Shown: positions 41,659 to 50,487 of the stretch, in pieces | How the letters are laid out: every line of letters starts with the position of its first letter | Position numbering within the stretch: position 1 is the stretch's first letter | Assembly (NCBI RefSeq): GCF_004114955.1 | Contig: NZ_CP030053.1 | Span: 1,178,001-1,242,000 of the forward strand | Reading direction: 5' to 3' | Origin: Bradyrhizobium guangzhouense | GTDB lineage: Bacteria > Pseudomonadota > Alphaproteobacteria > Rhizobiales > Xanthobacteraceae | DNA length: 64,000 nt | Position numbers and translations under genes: made by a program | Notes under the pieces: model-generated | Databases searched by the model: none | Told to the model about the DNA's origin: nothing | The model's input: the letters and a program-made list of their open reading frames with translations, nothing else

Positions 41659-42836
41659 TGGCCCTGACCGCCCCGACCCCGATCGAGACGTCGGCCAAGA
41701 CGCCGCTGGGCGCGGCCGTGCCGATCACGCGCAAGCCGTTCGCGCCGTCGCCGCTGAACAAACGGCGCTGGACAAACTTCAAGGCGAACCGGCGCGGCTA
41801 CTGGTCGTTCTGGATCTTCATGGTCCTGTTCGTGGTGTCGCTGTTCGCCGAGCTGATCGCCAACGACCGGCCGTTCCTGATCAAATATGACGGCCATCTC
41901 TATTGGCCCGCCTTCATCACCTATTCGGAGACGACGTTTGGTGGCGACTTCGAGACCGCGGCGGACTACCGCGATCCGTATCTGCAGAAGCTGATCAAGG
42001 ACAAGGGCGGCAGCATCGTCTGGCCGCTGATCCGTTATTCCTACGACACCCACAATCTCGATCTGCCGACGCCGGCGCCGTCGCCGCCGACCTGGATGCT
42101 GACGGAAGCGCAGTGCAAGCCGGTGGTCGAGAAGAAAGGCCTGAAGAGCTGCCGCGACCTCGAATACAACTGGCTCGGCACCGACGATCAGGGCCGCGAC
42201 GTGGTGGCGCGGCTGATCTACGGCTTCCGCATCTCGGTGCTGTTCGGTCTCTGCCTCACCATCGTGTCCTCGATCGTCGGCGTCGCCGCCGGCGGCATCC
42301 AGGGCTATTTCGGCGGCTGGATCGACCTCACCTTCCAGCGCTTCATCGAGATCTGGACCGCGATCCCTTCGCTCTATCTGCTGCTGATCCTGTCCTCGGT
42401 GCTGGTGCCCGGCTTCTTCGTGCTGCTCGGCATCCTCTTGCTGTTCTCGTGGGTGTCGCTGGTTGGCCTCGTGCGTGCGGAGTTCCTGCGCGGACGCAAT
42501 TTCGAATATATCCAGGCGGCGCGTGCGCTCGGCGTGTCGAACGGGGTGATCATGTTCCGGCACCTGCTGCCGAACGCGATGGTCGCGACCATGACGTTCC
42601 TGCCCTTCATCGTCTCCTCTTCGGTGATGACGCTGACGGCGCTGGATTTCCTCGGCTTCGGCCTGCCGCCCGGCTCGCCCTCGCTCGGCGAGTTGCTGTC
42701 GCAGGGCAAATCCAACGTGCAGGCGCCGTGGCTCGGCTTCACCGGCTTCTTCTCGGTCGCGATCATGCTGTCGCTGCTGATCTTCATCGGCGAGGCCGTG
42801 CGCGACGCCTTCGATCCGCGCAAGACGTTCAAGTGA
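41658..42836 (+). CDS. yejE: ABC transporter permease YejE
   Basis: A 392-residue inner-membrane permease, partner of YejB. A cytoplasmic N-terminus is followed by a helix (SFWIFMVLFVVSLFAELIA), a long periplasmic loop with NWLGTDDQGRDVVARLIYGF, then the permease domain. The coupling motif is in RGRNFEYIQAARALGVS. It is translationally coupled to yejB. Confidence 0.93.
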   Translation: MALTAPTPIETSAKTPLGAAVPITRKPFAPSPLNKRRWTNFKANRRGYWSFWIFMVLFVVSLFAELIANDRPFLIKYDGHLYWPAFITYSETTFGGDFETAADYRDPYLQKLIKDKGGSIVWPLIRYSYDTHNLDLPTPAPSPPTWMLTEAQCKPVVEKKGLKSCRDLEYNWLGTDDQGRDVVARLIYGFRISVLFGLCLTIVSSIVGVAAGGIQGYFGGWIDLTFQRFIEIWTAIPSLYLLLILSSVLVPGFFVLLGILLLFSWVSLVGLVRAEFLRGRNFEYIQAARALGVSNGVIMFRHLLPNAMVATMTFLPFIVSSSVMTLTALDFLGFGLPPGSPSLGELLSQGKSNVQAPWLGFTGFFSVAIMLSLLIFIGEAVRDAFDPRKTFK

Positions 42837-42843
42837 GGGCGTG

Positions 42844-44481
42844 ATGGACGCGATCAACCAGCCCCTGCTTGCCGTTCGCGACCTCTCGGTGGCCTTCCAC
42901 CAGGGCGGCAACACGACGCTCGCCGTCGACAAGGTCTCGTTCCAGATCAAGCGCGGCGAATGCGTCGCGCTGGTCGGCGAGTCCGGCTCCGGAAAATCGG
43001 TCAGCGCGCTGTCGATCCTCAAGCTGCTGCCTTATCCCAGCGCCTCGCATCCCTCGGGCAGCATCCGCTTCAAGGGCCAGGAGCTGATCGATCGGTCGGA
43101 GCGAGAGATGCGGGAGATCCGCGGCAGCGACATCTCCATCATCTTCCAGGAGCCGATGACCTCGCTCAATCCGCTGCACACGATCGAGGCGCAGATCGGC
43201 GAGATCATCCAGCTGCATAACCCGACCAGCAACGCCCAGGCGCGCAAGCGGACGCTGGAGTTGCTGATGCAGGTCGGCATTCCCGAGCCCGAGACGCGGC
43301 TCAAGAGCTATCCGCACCAGCTCTCCGGCGGCCAGCGCCAGCGCGTGATGATCGCGATGGCGCTCGCCAACGAGCCGGACCTCTTGATCGCGGACGAGCC
43401 GACCACGGCGCTCGACGTCACGGTGCAGGCGCAGATCCTGGCGCTGCTCGCCGAAATTCGTTCGCGGCTCGGCATGAGCCTGCTCTTCATCACCCACGAC
43501 CTCGGCATCGTCCGCCGCATCGCCGACACCGTCTGCGTCATGAAGGGCGGCGTGATCGTCGAGCAGGGACCGGTCGAGCAGGTCTTCACGACGGCGAAAC
43601 ATCCCTATACGCGCGATCTGCTGGCCGCCGAGCCGAAGCCGGACCCGGCGCCGCCGCAGCCGAATGCGCCGGTGGTGATGTCGGCCGACGATCTGAAGGT
43701 GTGGTTTCCGATCAAGCGCGGCCTGATGCGCAAGACCGTCGGCCACATCAAGGCGGTCGACGGCGTCAGCGTCGCCGTGCGCAAGGGCGAGACGCTCGGC
43801 GTCGTCGGCGAGTCCGGCTCGGGCAAGACCACGCTGGGCCTCGCGCTGCTGCGCCTGATCTCCTCGAACGGGCGCATCGTCTTCTTGGGCAAGGACATCC
43901 AGGGCCTGCGCTTCAAGGAGATGCGTCCCTTCCGGCGCGACATGCAGATCGTGTTCCAGGATCCGTTCGGCTCGCTCTCACCGCGCATGTCGGTCGCCGA
44001 CATCATCGCCGAAGGCCTCTCGGTGCATCAGCCGAAGCTGTCGTACGAGGAGCGCGAGGCCCGCGTGGTCAAGGCGCTCGAGGATGTCGGGCTGAACGCG
44101 GATACCCGCTACCGCTATCCGCACGAATTCTCCGGCGGCCAGCGCCAGCGCATCAGCGTGGCCCGCGCGGTCGTGCTCGAGCCCGACTTCGTCGTGCTGG
44201 ACGAGCCGACCAGCGCGCTCGACATGCTGTTCCAGGCGCAGATGGTCGATCTGCTGCGCGAGCTCCAGCGCAAGCGCGATCTCACCTACATGTTCATCTC
44301 GCACGATCTGCGCGTCGTCGCCTCGCTCGCCAGCCATCTCATCGTGATGCGCGGCGGCAAGGTGGTCGAGGAAGGCCAGGCCGCCGAGCTGTTCAAGAAC
44401 CCGAAGACGGACTACACGCGCGCGCTGTTTGCGGCGGCGTTCCGGCTCGAGACCGCGGGCAACGGCTCGGTCGCGACGTAG
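42844..44481 (+). CDS. yejF: Double ABC ATPase YejF
   Basis: A 545-residue protein with two ABC ATPase domains in one chain, typical of YejF. Domain 1 has [14 protein letters not shown], the signature [14 protein letters not shown] and [10 protein letters not shown]; domain 2 starts near residue 280 with [25 protein letters not shown] and [14 protein letters not shown] precedes the ATG. It powers peptide import through YejBE. Confidence 0.95.
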   Translation: MDAINQPLLAVRDLSVAFHQGGNTTLAVDKVSFQIKRGECVALVGESGSGKSVSALSILKLLPYPSASHPSGSIRFKGQELIDRSEREMREIRGSDISIIFQEPMTSLNPLHTIEAQIGEIIQLHNPTSNAQARKRTLELLMQVGIPEPETRLKSYPHQLSGGQRQRVMIAMALANEPDLLIADEPTTALDVTVQAQILALLAEIRSRLGMSLLFITHDLGIVRRIADTVCVMKGGVIVEQGPVEQVFTTAKHPYTRDLLAAEPKPDPAPPQPNAPVVMSADDLKVWFPIKRGLMRKTVGHIKAVDGVSVAVRKGETLGVVGESGSGKTTLGLALLRLISSNGRIVFLGKDIQGLRFKEMRPFRRDMQIVFQDPFGSLSPRMSVADIIAEGLSVHQPKLSYEEREARVVKALEDVGLNADTRYRYPHEFSGGQRQRISVARAVVLEPDFVVLDEPTSALDMLFQAQMVDLLRELQRKRDLTYMFISHDLRVVASLASHLIVMRGGKVVEEGQAAELFKNPKTDYTRALFAAAFRLETAGNGSVAT

Positions 44482-44699
44482 ACTCTCCGCCGCTCCCGAA
44501 TCCGGCGAGCCGGCAACGTCCGGAAACAAATTTTTCACCAAGAATGGCGATGGCACCAATCATCAGGTGCAACCGGATCGTGTGACGGCTAAACTTCCGG
44601 GAGAACTGCACCGAAGTTACACGTGCGCTGGAATGGGAATTGGAATGTTCAGGCGCCCCCTTTTGCGAGAGCAGATTGTGCTGTCAGGAGGAGCTGCGC

Positions 44700-45734
44700 T
44701 TGGCCGGTCACGCGGAACGACGGATTGCGAGCAGGCTGCAAATGGTCAACTGGAGCCTGGTGGCCGGATCTGCGCTGGCGCTCTGCATCGGGCTTGCGGC
44801 AACGACCTTCACGCTGGAAGGCTTGATGACGACGGAGGTCCTGGCAGCGCCGGCGCTGACGGTTGCCGGGTTGTGGCTCATGCGGCGGAGCTGGGGCGAG
44901 CGGCCGGCGTTCACCATGCTCGCGTTTGCGCAGATGGGCTGTTTCGTCATCTTCGCGGCGCCGCTGTCGTATATCGGCCTGGGCGCCGGGATGCCGCTGC
45001 AGGATACGAGATTTGCCGAGCTTGACCGATTGCTCGGCCTGGATTGGCCTGCCTATTTCCATTTTGCGATGGCCCGTCCGGAACTCCTGGTCTACGCCAA
45101 GCTGTTTTACGCAATGATCCTCGTGCCGGCGTTCGGCGTCCCCGTCGTCCTCGGGCTGACGGGGCAATATATCCGTCTGCAGCAGTTCGTGATGGCGTCA
45201 ACATTGGCGCTGTGCGTGGTGATCGTCGTCTCCTCCCTGCTTCCGGCGATCGGGACCTATTTCCAGTACGGACTTCCCTCCGACACCGAGCTCTTCAAGG
45301 CGAACGGATATGGCGGCCAGGCGCGCGACATACCGATGCTGCGCGATGGCACGTTGCGAACTCTCGACCTGGGGAAGCTCGGCGGCATCCTCACCTTCCC
45401 GAGCTTTCACGCCGCCACGGCCCTTCTCAGCATCTGGAGCCTGTGGAGCATCTGGTGGCTGCGTCCCGCCATGCTGATGCTGAACGCGGGAATGCTGGTC
45501 GCGACCCCGCTGGTCGGGGGGCATTACTTCGTGGATGTGATCGCGGGCCTGTCGGTGGCCGCGCTGACGATCCAGGCGTCGAAAGGCCTGACGGCGGTCG
45601 TCGTTGCAAATCCGCCGGCGGTCTCGACGCAGACGAAATCGGTGGCACCAGGCCGGCTCGTCGTTTTTGCGCTTGCCGCCATGTTTGTGCGGCCGTTCCG
45701 AAAGCAAGGCGGACGCGACGCATTGTCGGTGTAG
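44700..45734 (+). CDS. PAP2-superfamily membrane protein
   Basis: A 344-residue membrane protein with about six hydrophobic helices. The phosphatase motifs are visible: FPSFHAAT (about 232, the C2 histidine) and GGHYFVDVIAG (about 273, the C3 His and Asp). It is therefore a lipid phosphatase or phosphotransferase of the PAP2 type, related to inositolphosphorylceramide-synthase-like proteins. A TTG start was chosen because CAGGAGG lies eight bases upstream; in-frame sequence before it has no site. It stands alone between yejF and the arsA pieces, convergent with the latter. Confidence 0.75.
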   Translation: MAGHAERRIASRLQMVNWSLVAGSALALCIGLAATTFTLEGLMTTEVLAAPALTVAGLWLMRRSWGERPAFTMLAFAQMGCFVIFAAPLSYIGLGAGMPLQDTRFAELDRLLGLDWPAYFHFAMARPELLVYAKLFYAMILVPAFGVPVVLGLTGQYIRLQQFVMASTLALCVVIVVSSLLPAIGTYFQYGLPSDTELFKANGYGGQARDIPMLRDGTLRTLDLGKLGGILTFPSFHAATALLSIWSLWSIWWLRPAMLMLNAGMLVATPLVGGHYFVDVIAGLSVAALTIQASKGLTAVVVANPPAVSTQTKSVAPGRLVVFALAAMFVRPFRKQGGRDALSV

Positions 45735-45748
45735 CGGGCTCAATCATC

Positions 45749-46846
45749 CTACGCGCTGCCGGCCTTTTTCAACGGAATTGGGTGGGTCGATTGTGCCAAC
45801 GCCTCGAGCTCCTTGACGCCGACAGGAGGCTTGCTTCTCCAGCCGATCAGATATGAGCGTTCCGCCAGACCGTCCTGAACGCGAGCAATTTGCATCCGCT
45901 CTCTCGCCAGCCGCAGCGTCAGCAACGGATCGTGAGTTCCCGAAGCGACAAGGCATTTGTTGATGACCCAACCAAATGGCTCGATGCCGGCGCGCCGCAG
46001 GTCTTGCTGAAGGGCTGCGGCCTCTGAAACTGGAGTTGTCTCCGGCAGGGTTACCAGGATCACCCGGGTGTGGAGGGGGTCCTGTAGCCTCATCAATGGG
46101 GTAACGATACGCCCTGGTCCGCTCGGTTCCAGTTGGCTCGTCATCTGCCGATGATAAGCGCCGGTCGCATCGAGCAGTAGCAGCGTATGGCCCGTTGGAG
46201 CCGTATCGAGGACCACGAAGGTGCTTCGCGCTTCCGCGACAACGTGCGAGAAGGCATGAAAGACAGCGACTTCCTCAGTGCATGGCGAAGCCAGGTCCTC
46301 ACGCAGAAGCGCCTTACCCTGCTCGTCCAGGTCGCGGCCCCGGCTCGCCAGTATTTTCGCGACATAGCGTTCCGTCTCGATCCGGGGATCAATCCGATCC
46401 ACGGTCAGGCCCGGCATCGCGCCATCAACCACGAAATTGACATGGGCGGCGGGGTCTGTCGTGCTGAGGTGGACGGCATGCCCCCGCGCGGCGAGCCCCA
46501 CGGCGATGGCTGCGGCAATCGTCGTTTTTCCGACGCCGCCCTTACCCATGACCATGACGAGGCCGTGCTTTCCTCGAGCGATGTCATCGACCAACCGGTC
46601 GAGGCCCGGCAGGTCGATCGGCTCTGCATCTCGGTCAGCGGCTTCATCCGGAGGCGGTGGTTTGGGTGACGCCAATACCCGTCGGAGGGTCGTGAGGCCC
46701 ACGATGTCAAAGCCAAACAACGGGATTTCGTCTCGGTGCAGCTTCGTGAGTGACGCTGGCATCGAGGCGAGAGCCTCGTCCTGGTCCTGCTCGAGAGCGG
46801 CTGCCACAACATCGGTAGGGTCCGTGGCGTGAAAGCGTCCGTTCAC
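45749..46846 (-). CDS. arsA: ArsA ATPase, C-terminal half (A2), separated by a frameshift
   Basis: A 365-residue open frame that matches the second half of ArsA, the ATPase that drives arsenite export. It has Walker A GKGGVGKTT, the metal-binding cysteine in LASPCTEEVAVF and DTAPTGHTLLLLDATG. Its GTG start overlaps the stop of the N-terminal half as GTGA, so a re-start is possible. The homology continues upstream in this frame to about 46,888 (ELDALNLSNQTLVVNGRF), which shows that the two halves were one gene. No arsB, arsC, arsD or arsR lies in the window. Confidence 0.8.
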   Translation of the reverse strand: MNGRFHATDPTDVVAAALEQDQDEALASMPASLTKLHRDEIPLFGFDIVGLTTLRRVLASPKPPPPDEAADRDAEPIDLPGLDRLVDDIARGKHGLVMVMGKGGVGKTTIAAAIAVGLAARGHAVHLSTTDPAAHVNFVVDGAMPGLTVDRIDPRIETERYVAKILASRGRDLDEQGKALLREDLASPCTEEVAVFHAFSHVVAEARSTFVVLDTAPTGHTLLLLDATGAYHRQMTSQLEPSGPGRIVTPLMRLQDPLHTRVILVTLPETTPVSEAAALQQDLRRAGIEPFGWVINKCLVASGTHDPLLTLRLARERMQIARVQDGLAERSYLIGWRSKPPVGVKELEALAQSTHPIPLKKAGSA

Positions 46847-47547
46847 GACGAGAGTCTGGTTCGAGAGATTGAGCGCGTCGAGTTCGCCGACGTTCGAGCC
46901 GCCTCGCGGATCGCGCTCCGATCGGCGCGGGTGACCAAGACAACGGTAGTCCGTTTGGGATCGCCCAACGCTCGAAGCGCCTGCCTAAATCGTTCCTCCT
47001 GCATCTTGAGGCCCGAATGTGGGCCGAGACAGGATGCGCCCCTGTCGTTGCCTTTCAGAAAGCCGGTCCATGCCTTTGGCAGGCTGAGAAGCCGCAAGGT
47101 GTGGCCGGTCGGCGCCGTATCGAAAATGATATGGTCGAAGCCCGCCAGATCGCCATCCAGCAGGCCCACGAACTCGTCGAAGGCGGCTATTTCGGTCGTG
47201 CAAGCGCCGGAAAGTTGCTCGCGTACCGTCGATCTCTCCTCAGCCGTAACCGCCGGCCCCAGTTGTTCGAGCACGCGGGTTCGATAGCTTTCGGCTGCTG
47301 CCTCGGGGTCGATATTCATCGCGAAGAGCCCGGCCGCGTTCGGCACGGGGACTGGACTATCGGTGAGCCTGACTTCCAGCATCTCGTCGAGGTTCGATGC
47401 GGGATCGGTGCTGACGAGGAGGACCCGCGATCCACGATCGGCGAGACCTATGGCGGTAGCACAGGCCAGCGAAGTCTTGCCGACTCCGCCCTTGCCGGTA
47501 AAGAAGAGAAAGGGTGTCGGAGCGTCTAACGCGCGAAAGTGAAGCAT
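46843..47547 (-). CDS. arsA: ArsA ATPase, N-terminal half (A1), frameshifted
   Basis: A 234-residue open frame matching the first half of ArsA. It has Walker A FFTGKGGVGKTSLACATAIG, the cysteines in LSGACTTEIAAF and GASCLGPHSGLK, and DTAPTGHTLRLLS. The last dozen residues (NSTRSISRTRLSS) are out of frame: homology moves to the next frame at about 46,882-46,890, where one base (a G) appears missing. With that base restored the product would be about 599 residues, close to the usual ArsA length. All three metal-binding cysteines are kept across the two halves. Confidence 0.8.
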   Translation of the reverse strand: MLHFRALDAPTPFLFFTGKGGVGKTSLACATAIGLADRGSRVLLVSTDPASNLDEMLEVRLTDSPVPVPNAAGLFAMNIDPEAAAESYRTRVLEQLGPAVTAEERSTVREQLSGACTTEIAAFDEFVGLLDGDLAGFDHIIFDTAPTGHTLRLLSLPKAWTGFLKGNDRGASCLGPHSGLKMQEERFRQALRALGDPKRTTVVLVTRADRSAIREAARTSANSTRSISRTRLSS

Positions 47548-47630
47548 CGAAGTTCAGCCCTGGATCGCGTGCGGTAATGCGGGATGCCTCGTTGCGACGT
47601 GGCGATCCTGGAATCGCGTAGCGTGAAGCG

Positions 47631-47816
47631 CTATCCGACGCCCTGGATGATGATGCCGGTCCCGTCGCAGCGTTCGCAAGCGCTCTCCTTGCCTGTCACC
47701 TTGTCAGCCACTTTTCCGGTTCCCGCGCACACGGGACAGAGGTCCTCGGCGGTACCTGGCGTTCCGGGTTCCGGATCATCATCAGGGGTATGCGGCCTGA
47801 GTGGATTTGATTTCAT
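47631..47816 (-). CDS. Small double CxxCxGxG protein
   Basis: A 61-residue protein. Two DnaJ-type zinc knuckle motifs are visible: CPVCAGTGKV and CERCDGTGII, with a Pro/Asp-rich N-terminus. It probably binds one zinc ion. The ATG follows GAGGA. It lies about 80 bases upstream of arsA on the same strand, so it may be co-transcribed. No function is known to me. Confidence 0.6.
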   Translation of the reverse strand: MKSNPLRPHTPDDDPEPGTPGTAEDLCPVCAGTGKVADKVTGKESACERCDGTGIIIQGVG

Positions 47817-48005
47817 GGTCGGCGTCCTCGCGCATTTTGCTGGGAGCCGCCAATTGATAGATCGCGACACGAAGGAGCCGGTTGATTTAACTCAAAGCCG
47901 GCCTTGCGCATGCTGGACCGTGCATCGTCGCGGAGTGCGCGGGATGGGTTGAGCCCTCTTGAAACCCATCATTCTTGCTCCCGTCGTGCGGCGGGCATCC
48001 TCGCC

Positions 48006-48254
48006 TCAGGGGTGGGCGGCATGGGGATCGAGCGGATCTTTGTGCGAGCGGAATGCCTCGCACCTCTCGTCGCTGCAGCGGTAGCCGTTTGCTTTGAACT
48101 CCTTGCCGTTTTGATTGAGCGCCGGAGGTCTTGAATGGCAGGCGTTACAGGGCAGGCCGGTCTGCCGGGTATATGCCGGCGTGGCTTGGCTCGAGGTCGT
48201 GGCGGCCCAGGCGAGGACGGCCGATATCCCAACCGTGCGGAGGAAGCCTCTCAT
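48006..48254 (-). CDS. Small exported mono-heme c-type protein
   Basis: An 82-residue protein with a signal peptide (about 1-24, MRGFLRTVGISAVLAWAATT) and one heme motif, CNACH, in the segment TGLPCNACHSRPPALNQNGK. This heme segment resembles single units of larger c-type cytochromes. It lies upstream of, and divergent from, the MASE4-like kinase gene, and leftward with the arsA group. The leader region is partly duplicated near 50,070-50,118. Confidence 0.7.
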   Translation of the reverse strand: MRGFLRTVGISAVLAWAATTSSQATPAYTRQTGLPCNACHSRPPALNQNGKEFKANGYRCSDERCEAFRSHKDPLDPHAAHP

Positions 48255-48444
48255 GAAAGTCTCTTTCCTTTGCGCGAACAACGGTAACAACCAGGTGCCG
48301 CGCCAGGTTCGCTTTCGCTGTTCCCTGACCGGGGCACGGCCAAGGCTCGGAACGGCTGGCCAAAATGTCAAGGCGCTCGCGAAATTCTGCTAATAATAAG
48401 GCCCGCGTCGATGCACTACCAATATCGGTAACAGCGAGGCTGCG

Positions 48445-50064
48445 ATGCTGAAGGCGAACACGGGCCAGTTTGGGCTCAATGCGGAGCGCGATCCTCCGAT
48501 GGTGGTTGCCTTGATGCCGTCCACACAGCGACACCGAACCGTGGCTATCGGTGTCGTGGTCGTCATGCTTGCCGTTTCGGCGCTCGTCGCTCCTTTCGTG
48601 AATCGACAAATCGGTAAAATCGACAGCTTTCTTCCGGTGGTTCAGACGGTCACCAGCGCAGCCGACCTGCTGACGGCGACCCTCCTGCTCGCTCAATATT
48701 CGGTGCAGCCGCACCGCGCGTTGCTCGTCGTCGCGGGCGGATACATCTTCGCCGGCTCGTTCGCGTTTCTGCAGACTTTGAGTTTTCCGGGCAGCTATGC
48801 GCCAAACGGGCTCATCGGCGACGTTTACAACACGCCAGCGTGGTTCTTCGTACTTTGGTACACCACTTTTCCGCTGAGTATCCTCGTCTATGCGCTGCTA
48901 AAGGACAGAGGAGGAGGTTCAAGGTTCTCGACGACCGCAAGCATGGCAACCACGTTGATCTCGGTGTTTGCCGCAATAGCTCTCTTGTCGTGGGTGGCCA
49001 TCGCCGAAACCAGGCGCTTGCCGAGCTTTTTCACGACGGGTCTGATGCTGCAGACCTCACTGAGCAATCAATTCAATATCGGCCTGTCGCTGCTGGGTTG
49101 CTTCGTGCTTCTGGTGCTGTTCGTCCGCCGGCGCACGGTGCTCGATCTGTGGCTGATGGTCACGTTATTTGCAGCGCTTCCCAACTTTCTGGTGGCGGCA
49201 TACGAGGGCTCCGCTCGATTTTCCGTCGGCTGGTACACTGCTCGCGGATTTGCCCTGATCGCCAGTTGCATGCTGCTGTCCGTGCTGGTGACGGAGATGA
49301 TCGTGCTCTATTCGCGGCTGGCCAGCGCTCTGGTGATGCAACGGCGCGAACGCTCCAACCGCTTCGTCAGCATAGATGCGGCCACTGCGGCCATCGCTCA
49401 TGAAATCGGATCGCCGCTGGGGGCAATCACCCTGAACGCAAACACCGCTCGGCAGTTGCTCGTCGCGCAGCCTCGCCGGCTCGACGAGGTCAATGCCATT
49501 CTCAGGAATATCGAAGAAGACAGCCTCAGGGTCAACGCGACGATCACAAGCGTTCGTGGACTGTTCAAGGGCGCGGTCGATCGACCGGCCACGATCAGCC
49601 TCGAGGGTGTCGCACGCCAGGTGTTGCGGCTGTTGGAGCACGAACTGCAGTTCAACGGAATGCTTGTTGCGACCGACTTTCGGGTCGAAATGTCCCTGGT
49701 GCGCGCCGATCCGATACAGTTGCAGCAGGTGATCCTGAACTTGTTCAAGAACGCCATCGAGGCGATGGCATCCACGAGCCTCAACGGCCGCAGATTGAAT
49801 ATTGCCACACGTCTCGACGAACGAAGCTCGTTCGTCCTCCTCTCGGTCCAGGACACTGGCCGCGGAGTGCCGCCGCAGCACCATGACCGTATCTTTGATG
49901 CGTTCTTTACGACCAAGCCGTCGGGTATGGGCTTGGGGCTGGCGATATGCCGCACGATCATCGAGAGGTACGGGGGGCGTTTGGTTCTTGCCAAATCGAG
50001 CCCTCAGGGTTCGACATTCGAGATCGCGTTGCCTCTTGAAGATGACCGGCGAGGCAGTGCTTAG
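48445..50064 (+). CDS. Orphan sensor histidine kinase with a MASE4-like membrane sensor
   Basis: A 539-residue kinase. The N-terminal half (about 25-275) has seven or eight hydrophobic helices in the pattern of a MASE4-type sensor. The HisKA box is IAHEIGSPLGAI with the phospho-accepting His319; the ATPase domain has NLFKNAIEAM (N box), DTGRGV (G1) and GMGLGLAI (G2). No response regulator is adjacent, so the partner is elsewhere. It lies between a small mono-heme gene and a chemoreceptor gene. Confidence 0.85.
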   Translation: MLKANTGQFGLNAERDPPMVVALMPSTQRHRTVAIGVVVVMLAVSALVAPFVNRQIGKIDSFLPVVQTVTSAADLLTATLLLAQYSVQPHRALLVVAGGYIFAGSFAFLQTLSFPGSYAPNGLIGDVYNTPAWFFVLWYTTFPLSILVYALLKDRGGGSRFSTTASMATTLISVFAAIALLSWVAIAETRRLPSFFTTGLMLQTSLSNQFNIGLSLLGCFVLLVLFVRRRTVLDLWLMVTLFAALPNFLVAAYEGSARFSVGWYTARGFALIASCMLLSVLVTEMIVLYSRLASALVMQRRERSNRFVSIDAATAAIAHEIGSPLGAITLNANTARQLLVAQPRRLDEVNAILRNIEEDSLRVNATITSVRGLFKGAVDRPATISLEGVARQVLRLLEHELQFNGMLVATDFRVEMSLVRADPIQLQQVILNLFKNAIEAMASTSLNGRRLNIATRLDERSSFVLLSVQDTGRGVPPQHHDRIFDAFFTTKPSGMGLGLAICRTIIERYGGRLVLAKSSPQGSTFEIALPLEDDRRGSA

Positions 50065-50487
50065 CACCTTCCCAACCGTGCGGAGAACGATTTTCATGAA
50101 CGCTCTCTCCTTCGCAATTGCGGGGACAGTGCACCTTATCATTCGTGTCGCGCCGGGCTTGAAGGTGGAAAGGCCAATCGCGCGGATTGTCACTGTAGTT
50201 CCTGAACGCTTTGAGATCGTCGCCGCCCATCGCGAGTGGTTGGCGCTTTTGCTCGCATGTCGGGCAAAATGCAGTCGAGGACTGCTGCGACGCTTCTCAG
50301 TTTGCGCATGAATGCGGGCCATCGCGCAGCTGCATCCGAAAAAAATATTCCGCTGCCAATTCCCGATAGGTTGCTTAACTGCCTTGGAACAAACCCGCGA
50401 CACATTGAAGCACCGTTGGGGTACCCGGATCTGCGGTCTGCAGTCGGCGGGGCTCGCTACCTGTGTTGTCTCGAGGAAAGGCCTTTC
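50065..50487. other. Intergenic region with a duplicated leader fragment
   Basis: This 423-base gap holds no convincing gene. Near its left end (50,070-50,118) it carries a diverged copy of the leader and start of the small mono-heme gene at 48,254, reading leftward into the kinase 3' end. The rest includes weak coding-like traces that break frame. Confidence 0.5.

Noticed and set aside
50120..50310. A possible remnant of a second small heme protein, read leftward ([20 protein letters not shown])
   Set aside because: The spacing resembles the CNACH segment of the gene at 48,006, but there is no CxxCH, the frame breaks on the N-terminal side, and no start or ribosome site fits.
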